Shown here in pieces: positions 8,091 to 16,708 of a stretch of 64,000 nt of DNA (the first letter of the stretch is position 1; the number at the start of each line of letters is the position of its first letter). The position numbers and the translations under genes were made by a program. The notes under the pieces were generated by a model. That model worked only from the letters and a program-made list of their open reading frames with translations, did not search any database and was not told the origin of the DNA. Source of the DNA: Martelella mediterranea DSM 17316 (GTDB lineage: Bacteria; Pseudomonadota; Alphaproteobacteria; Rhizobiales; Rhizobiaceae). The stretch is from contig NZ_CP020330.1 in assembly GCF_002043005.1 (NCBI RefSeq), forward strand, positions 2,498,001-2,562,000. Reading direction: 5' to 3'.

Positions 8091-8624
8091 ATGTCCAACG
8101 ACGAAACCCTTCAGGCTCCGCAACGGGAAACGGCAACCCGGTCGCAAGACCTTGCCGCGGTCGTTGTCGGAGCAGGATCCTTCATTCTCGGCCTCTGGAT
8201 GGTTCTGGATATCGCGGCGATGGAGGATAATCCCATCGCATCGCTGTCGGGGGGCATCGATGCCAAGCAGTACCCGACATGGCTGGGCGCGGGCCTGATG
8301 GTCCTGGCGGTTGCTGTTATCGTCCGCCCCGCGACGCGGCTGATTTCCTTGCACGACCGGCCCGACGAAGCCTTGCCATGGGCGCGCATTGTCGGCGTCG
8401 TCGCGGCGCTGTTTCTCTATCTTCTGGCGTTTCCGCGCTTTGGCTATATTGCCTCGACAACGCTTTTCGGCGCCGCACTGATGGTTGCCGGCGGCGCGCG
8501 CAGGCCGCTTTCGATCGTCGGCTTTCCGGTGGTGTTCTCACTGGCTCTTTACTGGCTGGTGCGGATCGTCTTCGACATTCACCTGCCCTTCGGGAGGTTT
8601 CTCACCGCCCTGATCGGAGGCTGA
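8091..8624 (+). CDS. tctB: Tripartite tricarboxylate transporter small membrane subunit (TctB family)
   Basis: A 177-residue membrane protein with four hydrophobic segments (about residues 23-45, 65-82, 97-115 and 125-165), the usual form of the small TctB subunit. It shows the family feature GGIDAKQYPTWLGAGLMVL after the first helix. It stops six bases before the tctA start, so the two are translated together. TctB pairs with the large TctA channel in secondary, receptor-dependent uptake. TctB proteins diverge strongly, so the gene order carries much of the evidence. Confidence 0.85.
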   Translation: MSNDETLQAPQRETATRSQDLAAVVVGAGSFILGLWMVLDIAAMEDNPIASLSGGIDAKQYPTWLGAGLMVLAVAVIVRPATRLISLHDRPDEALPWARIVGVVAALFLYLLAFPRFGYIASTTLFGAALMVAGGARRPLSIVGFPVVFSLALYWLVRIVFDIHLPFGRFLTALIGG

Positions 8625-8629
8625 AGGAC

Positions 8630-10147
8630 ATGGATACCCTGCTTTCGGCGTTGGACCTCGCCAGCGTCCTGTCGCTTCTTCTGGCCATCATTATTGGCAT
8701 CGGCGTGGGCATCATCTTCGGCGTCCTGCCGGGCATGGGGCCATTGCTGGGCATCGCGCTCGCGATTCCGTTCACCTTCTACATGGATCCGGTCCCTTCG
8801 ATCGCCCTGCTGATGGGCATCTATCAGGGGGGCAATTTCGGCGGCGCGGTCACCGCGATCATGATCGGCGTTCCGGGCACGCCGATGGCCGCGGCGACGC
8901 TGCTGGACGGCTTTCCCATGGCCCGCGCCGGTCGCGTTTCCGACGCATTGGTGCTTGCCACGCTGTCGTCGTTTGCCGGCGCTCTCATCAGCGCGGTGCT
9001 GCTGATCCTGCTGTCGCCCTATCTCGCCGCCGCCGCGGCCAATTTCGGGCCGATGGAGACGATGCTGCTGGCGGCGCTCGGCCTGTCGACCGTTGCTTCG
9101 CTGACCGGAAAATCCCTGCCGCGGGGCCTGCTGGCGGCAGCGCTCGGCCTGTCGGCCGCGGCGATCGGGACCGACCCGATCCTCGGCCTGCCGCGCATGA
9201 CGATGGGCCTCAGCGGCCTCGATGGCGGGTTCAACCTCGTTGCACTCCTGATGGGGCTGTTCGCGGTCTCCGAGCTTCTGACCCAGGTGGCCGAAGGCGA
9301 ACACCTGAAGGCAGGCCGCGTGCGGCTTCAGTTGCGCAACGGCGTCCTCGGAAACTTCCTCGGCCGCTGGACGAACTGGCTCCGCTCCAGCGCCCTTGGC
9401 ATCTTCATCGGCGCCATTCCCGGCATCGGCGGCGATGCTTCCGCCTATATCGCCTACCGCGTTTCCCGCGACTTCTCCGATGAACCCGAGAAATTCGGGC
9501 AGGGCGCGGACGATGGCGTCGTGGCCTCGGAATCCGCCAACAGCGCCACGACCGGCGGAGCGCTTCTGCCGATGCTGGCGATCGGCATTCCCGGCGATCC
9601 TGTCGTGGCGGCGCTCATGGGCGGGTTCCTCATCCAGGGGCTCACTCCGGGCCCACAACTCTTCCAACAGCATCCGGAAATCGTCTATGGGGTTCTGGCG
9701 GCCTTTCTGCTCGGCGCATTGCTGCTGCTCCCGATCGCGCTGGTCATGCTGCGCGCCCTGATCCGCACGCTGGCGGTCCCCAAACCCTATCTCGTCGCCG
9801 CCGTCGGCATGTTCAGCGTGCTCGGCGTGTTCATGGTGCAGCGCTACATGTTCGACCTCTGGGTGTTCTTCGCCTTTGGCCTGATTGGCTACGCGCTTCG
9901 CCTGGCGGCGATCCCGCTCGCGCCGCTGATCATCGGCTATGTGCTGGGCTCGACCTTCGAGGAGGAACTCAGGATGACCTCGCTGGTCACCGGCGGCGAC
10001 TGGGTCGGCTTCTTCCTGAACCGGCCGGCCTCGCAGATCATTCTGGCGCTTCTGGTTCTCGTTCTTTTTACGCCGATCGTGCAGGCGCTGCTGCGCCGCC
10101 GCGCACGCCGCAAGCTTTCCATTTCGACACGTGAGACCCATTCATGA
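8630..10147 (+). CDS. tctA: Tripartite tricarboxylate transporter large membrane subunit (TctA family)
   Basis: A 505-residue multi-helix membrane protein. The two TctA repeat motifs are both seen: GVLPGMGPLLGIALAIPF near residue 30 and AIPGIGGDASAYIAYRVS near residue 265. These glycine-rich loops form the transport site. It follows tctB by five bases, and its TGA overlaps the sulfatase ATG (ATGA at 10144-10147). ATG 8630 was chosen over the longer upstream frame because the latter runs through tctB. The tight coupling to a sulfatase gene is unusual and points to import of a sulfated compound or its precursor. Confidence 0.93.
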   Translation: MDTLLSALDLASVLSLLLAIIIGIGVGIIFGVLPGMGPLLGIALAIPFTFYMDPVPSIALLMGIYQGGNFGGAVTAIMIGVPGTPMAAATLLDGFPMARAGRVSDALVLATLSSFAGALISAVLLILLSPYLAAAAANFGPMETMLLAALGLSTVASLTGKSLPRGLLAAALGLSAAAIGTDPILGLPRMTMGLSGLDGGFNLVALLMGLFAVSELLTQVAEGEHLKAGRVRLQLRNGVLGNFLGRWTNWLRSSALGIFIGAIPGIGGDASAYIAYRVSRDFSDEPEKFGQGADDGVVASESANSATTGGALLPMLAIGIPGDPVVAALMGGFLIQGLTPGPQLFQQHPEIVYGVLAAFLLGALLLLPIALVMLRALIRTLAVPKPYLVAAVGMFSVLGVFMVQRYMFDLWVFFAFGLIGYALRLAAIPLAPLIIGYVLGSTFEEELRMTSLVTGGDWVGFFLNRPASQIILALLVLVLFTPIVQALLRRRARRKLSISTRETHS

Positions 10148-11574
10148 CCGATACCCGTCCCAATATCGTTTTCGTCATCACCGACCAGCAAAGGCACGAC
10201 ACGATCCGAGCCATGGGTTTTCCTTACATGGATACGCCCAATCTCGACGCGCTGGTGGAAGAAGGGACGGCGTTTTCGAACATGTATGTGACCTCGCCAT
10301 GCTGCGCGCCCTCGCGGGCAAGCCTGTTCACCGGGCTCTATCCGCACAATTCCGGCGTGCTGCGCAATGACGAGGTCTGGCCCTCGACCTGGGTCAGCGA
10401 CCTGGCGGCGGCCGGCTATCACTGCTGCAATGTCGGAAAGATGCATACCCATCCCTTCGAAGCGCCGTTCGGCTTTCATGAACGCCATGTGGTGGAAAAC
10501 AAGGACCGGGCCCATCCGAACCTGCCCTTCTTCCTTGATAACTGGGACAAGGCGCTGATGGCGCGCGGCGTCGAGAAACCTGACCGCCGCAGCTATCGCC
10601 GACGGCAGGACTATGCGACCGCGCTCGGCGCGTTTTCATGGGAGCTCGACCGGGACCTGCATCCGGATGTCTTCACCGGCCGGCTCGCCTGCCGCTGGCT
10701 GAAGGAGTGGAATGGGACGAAGCCGTTCTTCCTTCAGGTCGGCCTGCCTGGACCGCACCCGCCCTACGACCCCGCGCCCGAGGATCTGGAGCCCTATCTT
10801 GATCGCGACCTGCCCGCGCCCATTCCCTCGGACATAGAGGCGCAGCCGAAGGCGCTGCAGGAACTGCAGGCAAACCATATCCGCGACGACCATGACGCCG
10901 TGCGCCACCTTGCGCATCCGACCGATGAACAGACCAGGCGGCAGCGTGCGCATTACTACGCCAATGTCTCGATGATCGACGGCATCATGGGGGAGATCAG
11001 GGCAGCGCTCGAACAACGCGGCGTCGCCGATAACACGATCATCATCTTCACCTCTGACCACGGCGATTGTCTCAACGACCACGGCCACAGCCAGAAATGG
11101 ACGATGTACGAGCATTCCGTGCGCGTTCCGGCGATCATCCATGATCCCCGCCATCCCGGCGGAACCCGCGTCGACGATCTCGTTTCGCTCATGGATCTTG
11201 GGCCGACCGTGCTGGAATTTGCGGGCCTTGTTCCCCCTTCATGGATGGAGGGCATATCGCTCGCGCCCTGCATCCGGGGTGAAACCGAAGCGCCGCTGAG
11301 GACCGAGGTCTTCGCCGAGCTGGCGCGCGACATGATCCAGAGCAACGCGGCGTTCTTCACCATGATCCGGACCGGGCCTTGGAAGCTGGTGCACATTTCC
11401 GGAACGACGGAAGGGCAACTCTTCAATCTTGAGGATGACCCGGACGAATGCGCCAATCTATGGGACGACGCGAACCATGCCGACACGCGCCGGCAACTGA
11501 CCGCGCGGCTTCTGGAATGGCGCATCGAGAGTGGCCTGGCCGCCCAGGGTTGGCTCGGAAGGGTGGCATGCTGA
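10144..11574 (+). CDS. Formylglycine-dependent sulfatase
   Basis: A 476-residue alkaline-phosphatase-superfamily sulfatase. The signature CAPSR at residues 54-58 (within SPCCAPSRAS) marks Cys54 for conversion to formylglycine. Metal ligands are suggested by TDQQ near residues 13-16 and by TSDHGD in the C-terminal half. No signal peptide is seen, so it probably acts in the cytoplasm on an imported sulfate ester. Its start overlaps the tctA stop, tying it to the transporter. Phosphonate monoester hydrolases share this fold, so a phospho- or sulfo-ester other than a sugar sulfate cannot be excluded. No formylglycine-generating enzyme was recognised in the window. Confidence 0.88.
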   Translation: MTDTRPNIVFVITDQQRHDTIRAMGFPYMDTPNLDALVEEGTAFSNMYVTSPCCAPSRASLFTGLYPHNSGVLRNDEVWPSTWVSDLAAAGYHCCNVGKMHTHPFEAPFGFHERHVVENKDRAHPNLPFFLDNWDKALMARGVEKPDRRSYRRRQDYATALGAFSWELDRDLHPDVFTGRLACRWLKEWNGTKPFFLQVGLPGPHPPYDPAPEDLEPYLDRDLPAPIPSDIEAQPKALQELQANHIRDDHDAVRHLAHPTDEQTRRQRAHYYANVSMIDGIMGEIRAALEQRGVADNTIIIFTSDHGDCLNDHGHSQKWTMYEHSVRVPAIIHDPRHPGGTRVDDLVSLMDLGPTVLEFAGLVPPSWMEGISLAPCIRGETEAPLRTEVFAELARDMIQSNAAFFTMIRTGPWKLVHISGTTEGQLFNLEDDPDECANLWDDANHADTRRQLTARLLEWRIESGLAAQGWLGRVAC

Positions 11575-12296
11575 TGTCGGCGAACTGGGACTTTTCGGTT
11601 GAGGGCAAGCGCGTTTTGATCACGGGCGGCCTTGGCGGCATCGGCTCGGCGCTGGCCGAGGGTTTCGTCCGCCATGGCGCGGAGGTCATCGTCACCGGTC
11701 GAGCGCCTGATCGCGCCCCGCCAAAGGGCTGCCGATACGAAGCCGTGGACCTCACGAATGATGCCGATGTGAACCTTCTTGCCGAACGAACCGGCGCGAT
11801 CGATACGCTGATCCACTGCGCCGGGCAGATCGAGCGCGAACGGGAAATGCAGCCCGATGGCTTCAACGCGGTGCTCGACGTTCATCTGACCGGCGCGCTG
11901 CGGCTTGCCAATGCCTATCGCGCCGGACTTGCCGCAAATGGCGGTGCGATCATCAATGTCGCCTCGATGTTTTCCTATTACGGCGCGCCGCATATACCGG
12001 CCTATGCGGCTGCAAAGGCCGGCGTGGTGTCGCTGACGAAATCGCTGGCGCTTTCCTTCGCGGAGGAAGGCATCCGGGTCAACGCGATCGCGCCCGGCTG
12101 GATCCGGACGCCGATGACCGAGCGCGGCCGGGCCGACCCGGAGATCCGTCAGAAAGTCCTGACCAGATTGCCGAAGGGCGGCGACTGGGCCGATCCGGAC
12201 GAGCTCTGCGGTACGGCGGTGTTTCTGGCATCTTCGGCGTCGCGCATGATCACCGGCGTCACGATCCCCGTCGATGGCGGATATACGGCCGCATAG
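11574..12296 (+). CDS. SDR-family oxidoreductase
   Basis: A 240-residue classical short-chain dehydrogenase. The cofactor loop TGGLGGIG lies near residue 18, NVASMFSYYGAP contains the catalytic serine region, and YAAAKAG carries the active Tyr and Lys. The C-terminal end GVTIPVDGGYTA is typical. ATG 11574 overlaps the sulfatase stop (TGATG); ATG 11568 is an alternative. Relatives include gluconate 5-dehydrogenase and other sugar or polyol dehydrogenases. In this operon it most likely oxidises or reduces a desulfated sugar or sugar acid, but the substrate is not known. Confidence 0.88.
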   Translation: MSANWDFSVEGKRVLITGGLGGIGSALAEGFVRHGAEVIVTGRAPDRAPPKGCRYEAVDLTNDADVNLLAERTGAIDTLIHCAGQIEREREMQPDGFNAVLDVHLTGALRLANAYRAGLAANGGAIINVASMFSYYGAPHIPAYAAAKAGVVSLTKSLALSFAEEGIRVNAIAPGWIRTPMTERGRADPEIRQKVLTRLPKGGDWADPDELCGTAVFLASSASRMITGVTIPVDGGYTAA

Positions 12297-12324
12297 GCAG
12301 GATGAAACAAGGGAGGACGGCTCG

Positions 12325-13092
12325 ATGGCCGGACATATTCTCATTACCGGTGCCGGCGGCGGCATCGGTTCCGCCACGGCGCGCATGGCGGCGGCGCGCG
12401 GCTACGCCGTGAGCTTGATGGCGCGTTCCTCCGGCAGCAAGGAAGCCTCGGCGCTTCTGGGGGAGATCGCCGCGAAAGGCGGAGAGGCACAGGTGGTGAC
12501 CGCCGATGTCACCAGCGAGGGCGATATCGTCGACGCGTTCAAGAAAGCGGCCGACCGGTTCGGCCCGCTCACGGCGCTGATGAACTCGGCAGGCATCGCC
12601 TACAACGCGCCGGTCAGCGCGCTCGATTGCGAAAGCATTGCCCGGGTGATGGCGGTGAACGTCGTCGGCCTGATGCTCTGTTGCCGGGAGGCGGTCAGCT
12701 ACATGTCAACCGAAGCCGGCGGGCAGGGCGGTTCGATCGTCAATATTTCATCGATGGCGGCAACCATCGGCGGCCGCCCCGGGGCGAGCGTCTATGCCGC
12801 CTCGAAAGGCGCGGTGGACGTTTTCACCACGGGGTTTGCGCGCGAAGTCGCGGATCAGGGTATTCGCGTCAACAGCGTCAGGCCCGGCATGATCGCGACG
12901 AAGATGACCGCCAATCTGGAACAAGATGCCGCTCTCAAGAAATCGGTGGAGGCTTCCATCCCCATGAAGCGGATCGGGCAGCCGGAGGAGATCGCCGAGA
13001 TCGTGCTGTGGCTCAACTCGCCGGCAGCGTCTTTCGTGACCGGCGCCCATATCAATGCGGGCGGTGGCGGATTTCACATCGCATCTTCCTGA
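12325..13092 (+). CDS. SDR-family oxidoreductase (second)
   Basis: A 255-residue short-chain dehydrogenase with nucleotide loop TGAGGGIG at about residues 8-15, NSAG at the fourth strand, and the active-site pair in YAASKGA. The C-terminus SFVTGAHINAGGGGF is in family style. A GGGAGG ribosome site at 12311-12316 supports ATG 12325 over the upstream in-frame start. It is 28 bases after the first SDR and 11 before the epimerase gene. The two SDRs are clearly different proteins and probably catalyse successive redox steps of the same pathway (inference). Confidence 0.88.
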   Translation: MAGHILITGAGGGIGSATARMAAARGYAVSLMARSSGSKEASALLGEIAAKGGEAQVVTADVTSEGDIVDAFKKAADRFGPLTALMNSAGIAYNAPVSALDCESIARVMAVNVVGLMLCCREAVSYMSTEAGGQGGSIVNISSMAATIGGRPGASVYAASKGAVDVFTTGFAREVADQGIRVNSVRPGMIATKMTANLEQDAALKKSVEASIPMKRIGQPEEIAEIVLWLNSPAASFVTGAHINAGGGGFHIASS

Positions 13093-13103
13093 GGAGGAAC
13101 AAC

Positions 13104-14027
13104 ATGACTGTACTGGTGACCGGAGCGACAGGCTTTATCGGCTCCTATCTGATTCCGGTTTTGCTCGAGCGGGGCTACGACGTCGCCGCCACCGATCGCA
13201 TGCCGGCGCCGGAATGGATCGCAACGCGCTCCAATATCCGCTATATCCAGACCGATCTTGGCCGTGAAGCGGACATCCAGAAGCTGATGGGCATCGTCCG
13301 CCCCGAAAAGATCGTGCATCTGGCATCGGTGCTCGCCGGGCCGTGCGAGGCCGACCCGCTGCTCGGCTACCGCGTCAACTTCATGTCGACCGCGACACTG
13401 CTGGATGCCGGACTTGCCCACGGACTGAAGCGCTTCGTGATGACGAGCGCCGGATCGGTTTTCGGCCAGGGTCTGCGGGAACCGGTGCGCAACGACGCCG
13501 AGCGGCTGCCGCGTACCGTTTATGGACAGACCAAGCTGGCCTGCGAGCATCTGATTGAATGGTATCGCAGGGTGCATGGGATAAGCTGCGGGGCTGTCCG
13601 CTTTCCCTGGGTCTACGGACCGGGCAGGAGCACCGGCATTACGGCCGAATATTCGTCGTTGCTGCTCGACAGGATCGCCAGAAACGAGCCCCTTGTCATC
13701 TCCAATCCCGAGGAGCGGGGCGACTGGCTCTATGTCAAGGACGCGGTAAAGGCGCTGATGCTGCTCCTTGAGCGGGAGGAGCAGCCCGAGATCAGCTATA
13801 ACATCATGGGGAGCGTCCACAGTATCCGGGAGGCGATGACGCTTGCCATGCAGCTCTTCCCGGAAGCGCGCGTAACCTTCGAGGAGAGTGGCCGGACAAC
13901 CCAGCCTTATGCCTCCTCTTATGATGACAGCAAGGCGCGCGCGGATATCGGCTGGCAGCCGGATTACGCGCTTGCCGACGGCATCAGAGAGCATGTGACT
14001 CTGGTCAGGCAACGTCATGGGGCCTGA
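13104..14027 (+). CDS. NAD-dependent epimerase/dehydratase family protein
   Basis: A 307-residue extended SDR. The start MTVLVTGATGFIGSYL carries the Rossmann TGxxGFIG motif. The active-site YGQTK (Tyr-x-x-x-Lys) and a serine in MTSAGSVFG are present. An RBS GAGGAG at 13091-13096 precedes ATG 13104. Extended SDRs include UDP-glucose 4-epimerases, uronate dehydrogenases and D-erythronate dehydrogenases (DenD). In a catabolic operon with a TctC receptor, a uronate- or sugar-acid-dehydrogenase role fits better than nucleotide-sugar epimerisation, but this remains inference. Confidence 0.87.
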   Translation: MTVLVTGATGFIGSYLIPVLLERGYDVAATDRMPAPEWIATRSNIRYIQTDLGREADIQKLMGIVRPEKIVHLASVLAGPCEADPLLGYRVNFMSTATLLDAGLAHGLKRFVMTSAGSVFGQGLREPVRNDAERLPRTVYGQTKLACEHLIEWYRRVHGISCGAVRFPWVYGPGRSTGITAEYSSLLLDRIARNEPLVISNPEERGDWLYVKDAVKALMLLLEREEQPEISYNIMGSVHSIREAMTLAMQLFPEARVTFEESGRTTQPYASSYDDSKARADIGWQPDYALADGIREHVTLVRQRHGA

Positions 14028-14084
14028 CCAGAAGAAAGCTTGCCCTGGAACAGGGGGCCGCAGGAAAGTCACGCGGACCTTGCG

Positions 14085-15245
14085 ATGCTGAAAGATCAAG
14101 CGATCGTGGTTCATGCCGCGAAAGATCTCCGTTCGGAGACGCGCGATCTCGTGCCTCTCGTTGCGGGTGAGGTCAGGCTCGAGATGGCCTGGGGCGGGAT
14201 TTGCGGCTCCGATCTCCATTTCTATCGTCACGGCGGAACCGGCGTGGCAAAACTCCGCCAGCCAATGGTCCTTGGCCACGAGCTTTCCGGCCGTGTCTGC
14301 GAGACTGGTCAGGATATTCGCGGTTTCGCCGTCGGCGATGCCGTCGTGGTTCATCCGGCACGAGTCTGCGGCCAATGTCATGGCTGCCTCTCCGGCCGCG
14401 AGCAGCTTTGCGAGGACGTGCGTTTTCTTGGAAGTGCGGCGCGCATGCCCCATTGCGATGGCGGTTTCCGGCGTTTCCTGACCGTCGAGGCAACCCAGCT
14501 TCGGCGGGTGCCCGAAGGACTGCCGCTCGATATCGCAGCGCTGACCGAACCGCTGGCGGTCGCCCTTCACGCCATCGCGCGGGCAGGCGACGTCGCCGGC
14601 CGCGCGGTGCTGGTCATGGGTGCCGGGCCGATCGGCGCGCTGCTCGTCGCCGCGCTGAGGCTGAAGGGCGCCGCCCGGATCGTCGCGGCCGACATCAGCG
14701 ACTTTCCATTGGCCCTGGCAAGGCGGGTGGGGGCGGATGAAACCTGGAACATGACCCGTACAGCCCCGGAAGACATGTTCGATATCGTTTTCGAGGCCAC
14801 CGGCGTGGCCGACGGTCTGTCCGCGGCGATGCAGCGCGCGCGCCGGGGCGGCGTCGTTGCGAAAGTCGGGATTTTTGCACCCGGGCTCGTGCCGGCTCCG
14901 CTGTCCCTGGTTGTCGGTCGTGAGATCGATTTCAAGGGCTGCTGGCGTTTTGGCAGCGAGTTCGACGAGGCCCTCGAAATGCTGGCCGAGCATTCCGCAC
15001 AGTTCGGCAATCTCGTGACACACCGGTTTTCCGTCGATGACTATCGATGTGCCTTCGAGACCGCCTCGGACCGGACACGCGCGATGAAAGTCCTGCTCGA
15101 CCTTGCTGTGGCGAACAAGGGACTGGAAGTCCGGGCTGATACGTCGAGCTCGCGATGGGGCGAGAAGCCGACTTGGCGTCTGCTTCCCTGCGGAGCGTGC
15201 CCGGCGGGGAATTTCCGCTTGACGTTGACCTTCGGTCCGTCTTGA
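14085..15245 (+). CDS. Zinc-dependent L-idonate 5-dehydrogenase-like enzyme with C-terminal extension
   Basis: A 386-residue medium-chain dehydrogenase. Catalytic zinc ligands are seen in GGICGSDLH and VLGHELSGRV. The structural zinc lobe has four cysteines in CGQCHGCLSGREQLC. The nucleotide-binding loop is VMGAGPIG. It resembles L-idonate 5-dehydrogenase and sorbitol dehydrogenase. Such enzymes are usually about 345 residues and end soon after a segment like AMKVLLDL; here about 40 further residues follow that look like translated intergenic DNA, rich in Ser, Arg and Gly, suggesting stop loss or a late frameshift. ATG 14085 (MLKDQAIVVHAAKD) was chosen by alignment to family starts. Confidence 0.82.
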   Translation: MLKDQAIVVHAAKDLRSETRDLVPLVAGEVRLEMAWGGICGSDLHFYRHGGTGVAKLRQPMVLGHELSGRVCETGQDIRGFAVGDAVVVHPARVCGQCHGCLSGREQLCEDVRFLGSAARMPHCDGGFRRFLTVEATQLRRVPEGLPLDIAALTEPLAVALHAIARAGDVAGRAVLVMGAGPIGALLVAALRLKGAARIVAADISDFPLALARRVGADETWNMTRTAPEDMFDIVFEATGVADGLSAAMQRARRGGVVAKVGIFAPGLVPAPLSLVVGREIDFKGCWRFGSEFDEALEMLAEHSAQFGNLVTHRFSVDDYRCAFETASDRTRAMKVLLDLAVANKGLEVRADTSSSRWGEKPTWRLLPCGACPAGNFRLTLTFGPS

Positions 15246-15308
15246 TTGTCGCCACACGATCCGCCGCCGCCCGTAGCGCGCAAAAGCGGATGGCCGAAGG
15301 AGAATGAC

Positions 15309-16187
15309 ATGGCAGCAATCGACACCACCCCCGCTTTTGAAACCTGGACCTATGTCGATGGCGAATGGCTTCCCGGCAATCCGCCGCTGATCGGCCCGAC
15401 CTCGCATGCGATGTGGCTCGGCTCCACCGTCTTCGACGGCGCGCGCTATTTCGAGGGCATGGCGCCGGATCTGGACGAGCATTGCAAGCGCATCAACCGC
15501 TCCGCCCGCGCGCTCGGCCTGCGGCCGACCAAGACCTCGGAGGAAATCGAGGCGCTGGTCTGGGAAGGGCTGAAGAATTTCAAGGGCGCTGAAGCGGTCT
15601 ATATCAAGCCGATGTACTGGGCCGAACACGGCCTTGACGGGCTCGTGCCCGCCGATCCGGCCTCCACCCGTTTCGCGCTTTGCCTGTTCGAAACACCGAT
15701 GCGCTCCACCGTGCCCGTGCGGCTGACGGTCTCGCCTTACCGCCGCCCGTCGCCGGAAGTGGCCATGACCCACGCCAAGACCGGCAGCCTCTATCCCAAT
15801 TCCGGCCGGATGATGTTGGAGGCGCGCGCCCGCGGCTTCGACAATGCGCTGGCGCTCGACATGCTCGGCAATGTCGCCGAGACGGCGTCGGCCAATATCT
15901 TCATGGTCAAGGACGGTATTCCGATGACGCCGGCGGACAATGGCTGTTTCCTCGCAGGCATCACCCGCAAGCGCATTCTCAAGCTGTTCCGCGACAATGG
16001 CATCGCCGCCAAGGAGAAGACGCTGACCGTCAAGAACTTCCTCGAAGCCGACGAACTGTTCCTGACCGGCAATTACAACAAGGTCGTGCCGGTGATCAAA
16101 CTCGACGACCGCGATTTCGAACCGGGCCCGATGGCGAAACAGGCGATGACGCTTTACATGGACTGGGCACGCTCGACCTGCAAATAG
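15309..16187 (+). CDS. Class IV aminotransferase (branched-chain amino acid aminotransferase type)
   Basis: A 292-residue PLP enzyme of fold type IV, the group of IlvE, D-amino acid transaminase and aminodeoxychorismate lyase. The PLP lysine is in MTHAKTGSLYPN. The phosphate- and cofactor-contacting glutamate is in NVAETASANIF, followed by a FLAGITRKRIL segment. The length is typical. ATG 15309 follows AAGGAG at 15298-15303. It begins 63 bases after the idonate dehydrogenase stop, so it may or may not belong to that operon. Branched-chain amino acid synthesis is the default role, but an accessory transaminase specificity cannot be ruled out. Confidence 0.88.
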   Translation: MAAIDTTPAFETWTYVDGEWLPGNPPLIGPTSHAMWLGSTVFDGARYFEGMAPDLDEHCKRINRSARALGLRPTKTSEEIEALVWEGLKNFKGAEAVYIKPMYWAEHGLDGLVPADPASTRFALCLFETPMRSTVPVRLTVSPYRRPSPEVAMTHAKTGSLYPNSGRMMLEARARGFDNALALDMLGNVAETASANIFMVKDGIPMTPADNGCFLAGITRKRILKLFRDNGIAAKEKTLTVKNFLEADELFLTGNYNKVVPVIKLDDRDFEPGPMAKQAMTLYMDWARSTCK

Positions 16188-16256
16188 TATTGTTGGATGT
16201 GTACTTATGTGATATAACTTTATTGGTTAAACATCGTAGGGTTGTGTTGGGCAATG

Positions 16257-16490
16257 TCACTTAGAAGCGTGCAGACGCAGTTTATAAGAGCCAAGGACAA
16301 AAATGGGATTCTACAAAAGTTCTTCATATATGGGGCTTTTGAAGAAACGATAATGTTGGATGGTAGTGTCTCAAGCCATCAACTCCCTCGTAAAATAAGG
16401 AGTCCGAAGGGCGAGCCAGTAGAATTTGTGGATCGGCACCATCTTAAAATTTTGGGATCCGACGACGTCTACACCATCGTTTGGAACTAG
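16257..16490 (+). CDS. Hypothetical protein in an AT-rich patch
   Basis: A possible 77-residue soluble protein (MSLRSVQTQFIRAKDKNGIL...) not recognised as any family. The segment around it (about 16190-16600) has visibly more A and T than both neighbours, including TTGTTGGATGTGTACTTATG upstream. This is consistent with recent acquisition or relaxed selection. An in-frame start at 16242 is also possible. No ribosome site of quality is seen, so the reality of the gene is uncertain. Confidence 0.45.
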   Translation, partial: SLRSVQTQFIRAKDKNGILQKFFIYGAFEETIMLDGSVSSHQLPRKIRSPKGEPVEFVDRHHLKILGSDDVYTIVWN

Positions 16491-16708
16491 GTTTTCCTAA
16501 TCGTTTGTTTTTCGGATTGACAACACCCGCGTTTCGGCGCATTGGATTTTCCATGATCAAGACCGTGACCCACAATCATATGTATTTTTGGCTGTTCCAA
16601 TAGGAGCGGCCGATTGATCATGTTCATCACCGGCCGCCTGGGGGCGGCAAGGTGTTGAAAGAAAACGTCCCCCACGGCGGCAGAATTCGAAGGCCAAGGG
16701 ACGATACA

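Noticed and set aside
8579..10141. Open frame of 520 codons opposite tctA
   Set aside because: Gln/Arg/Asp-rich antisense of a membrane-protein gene, a usual artefact in GC-rich DNA.
13074..15773. Open frame of 899 codons on the minus strand opposite epimerase, dehydrogenase and aminotransferase genes
   Set aside because: It crosses three well-supported genes on the other strand, has low-complexity Arg/Gly/His-rich translation and no domain. It is a high-GC antisense shadow.
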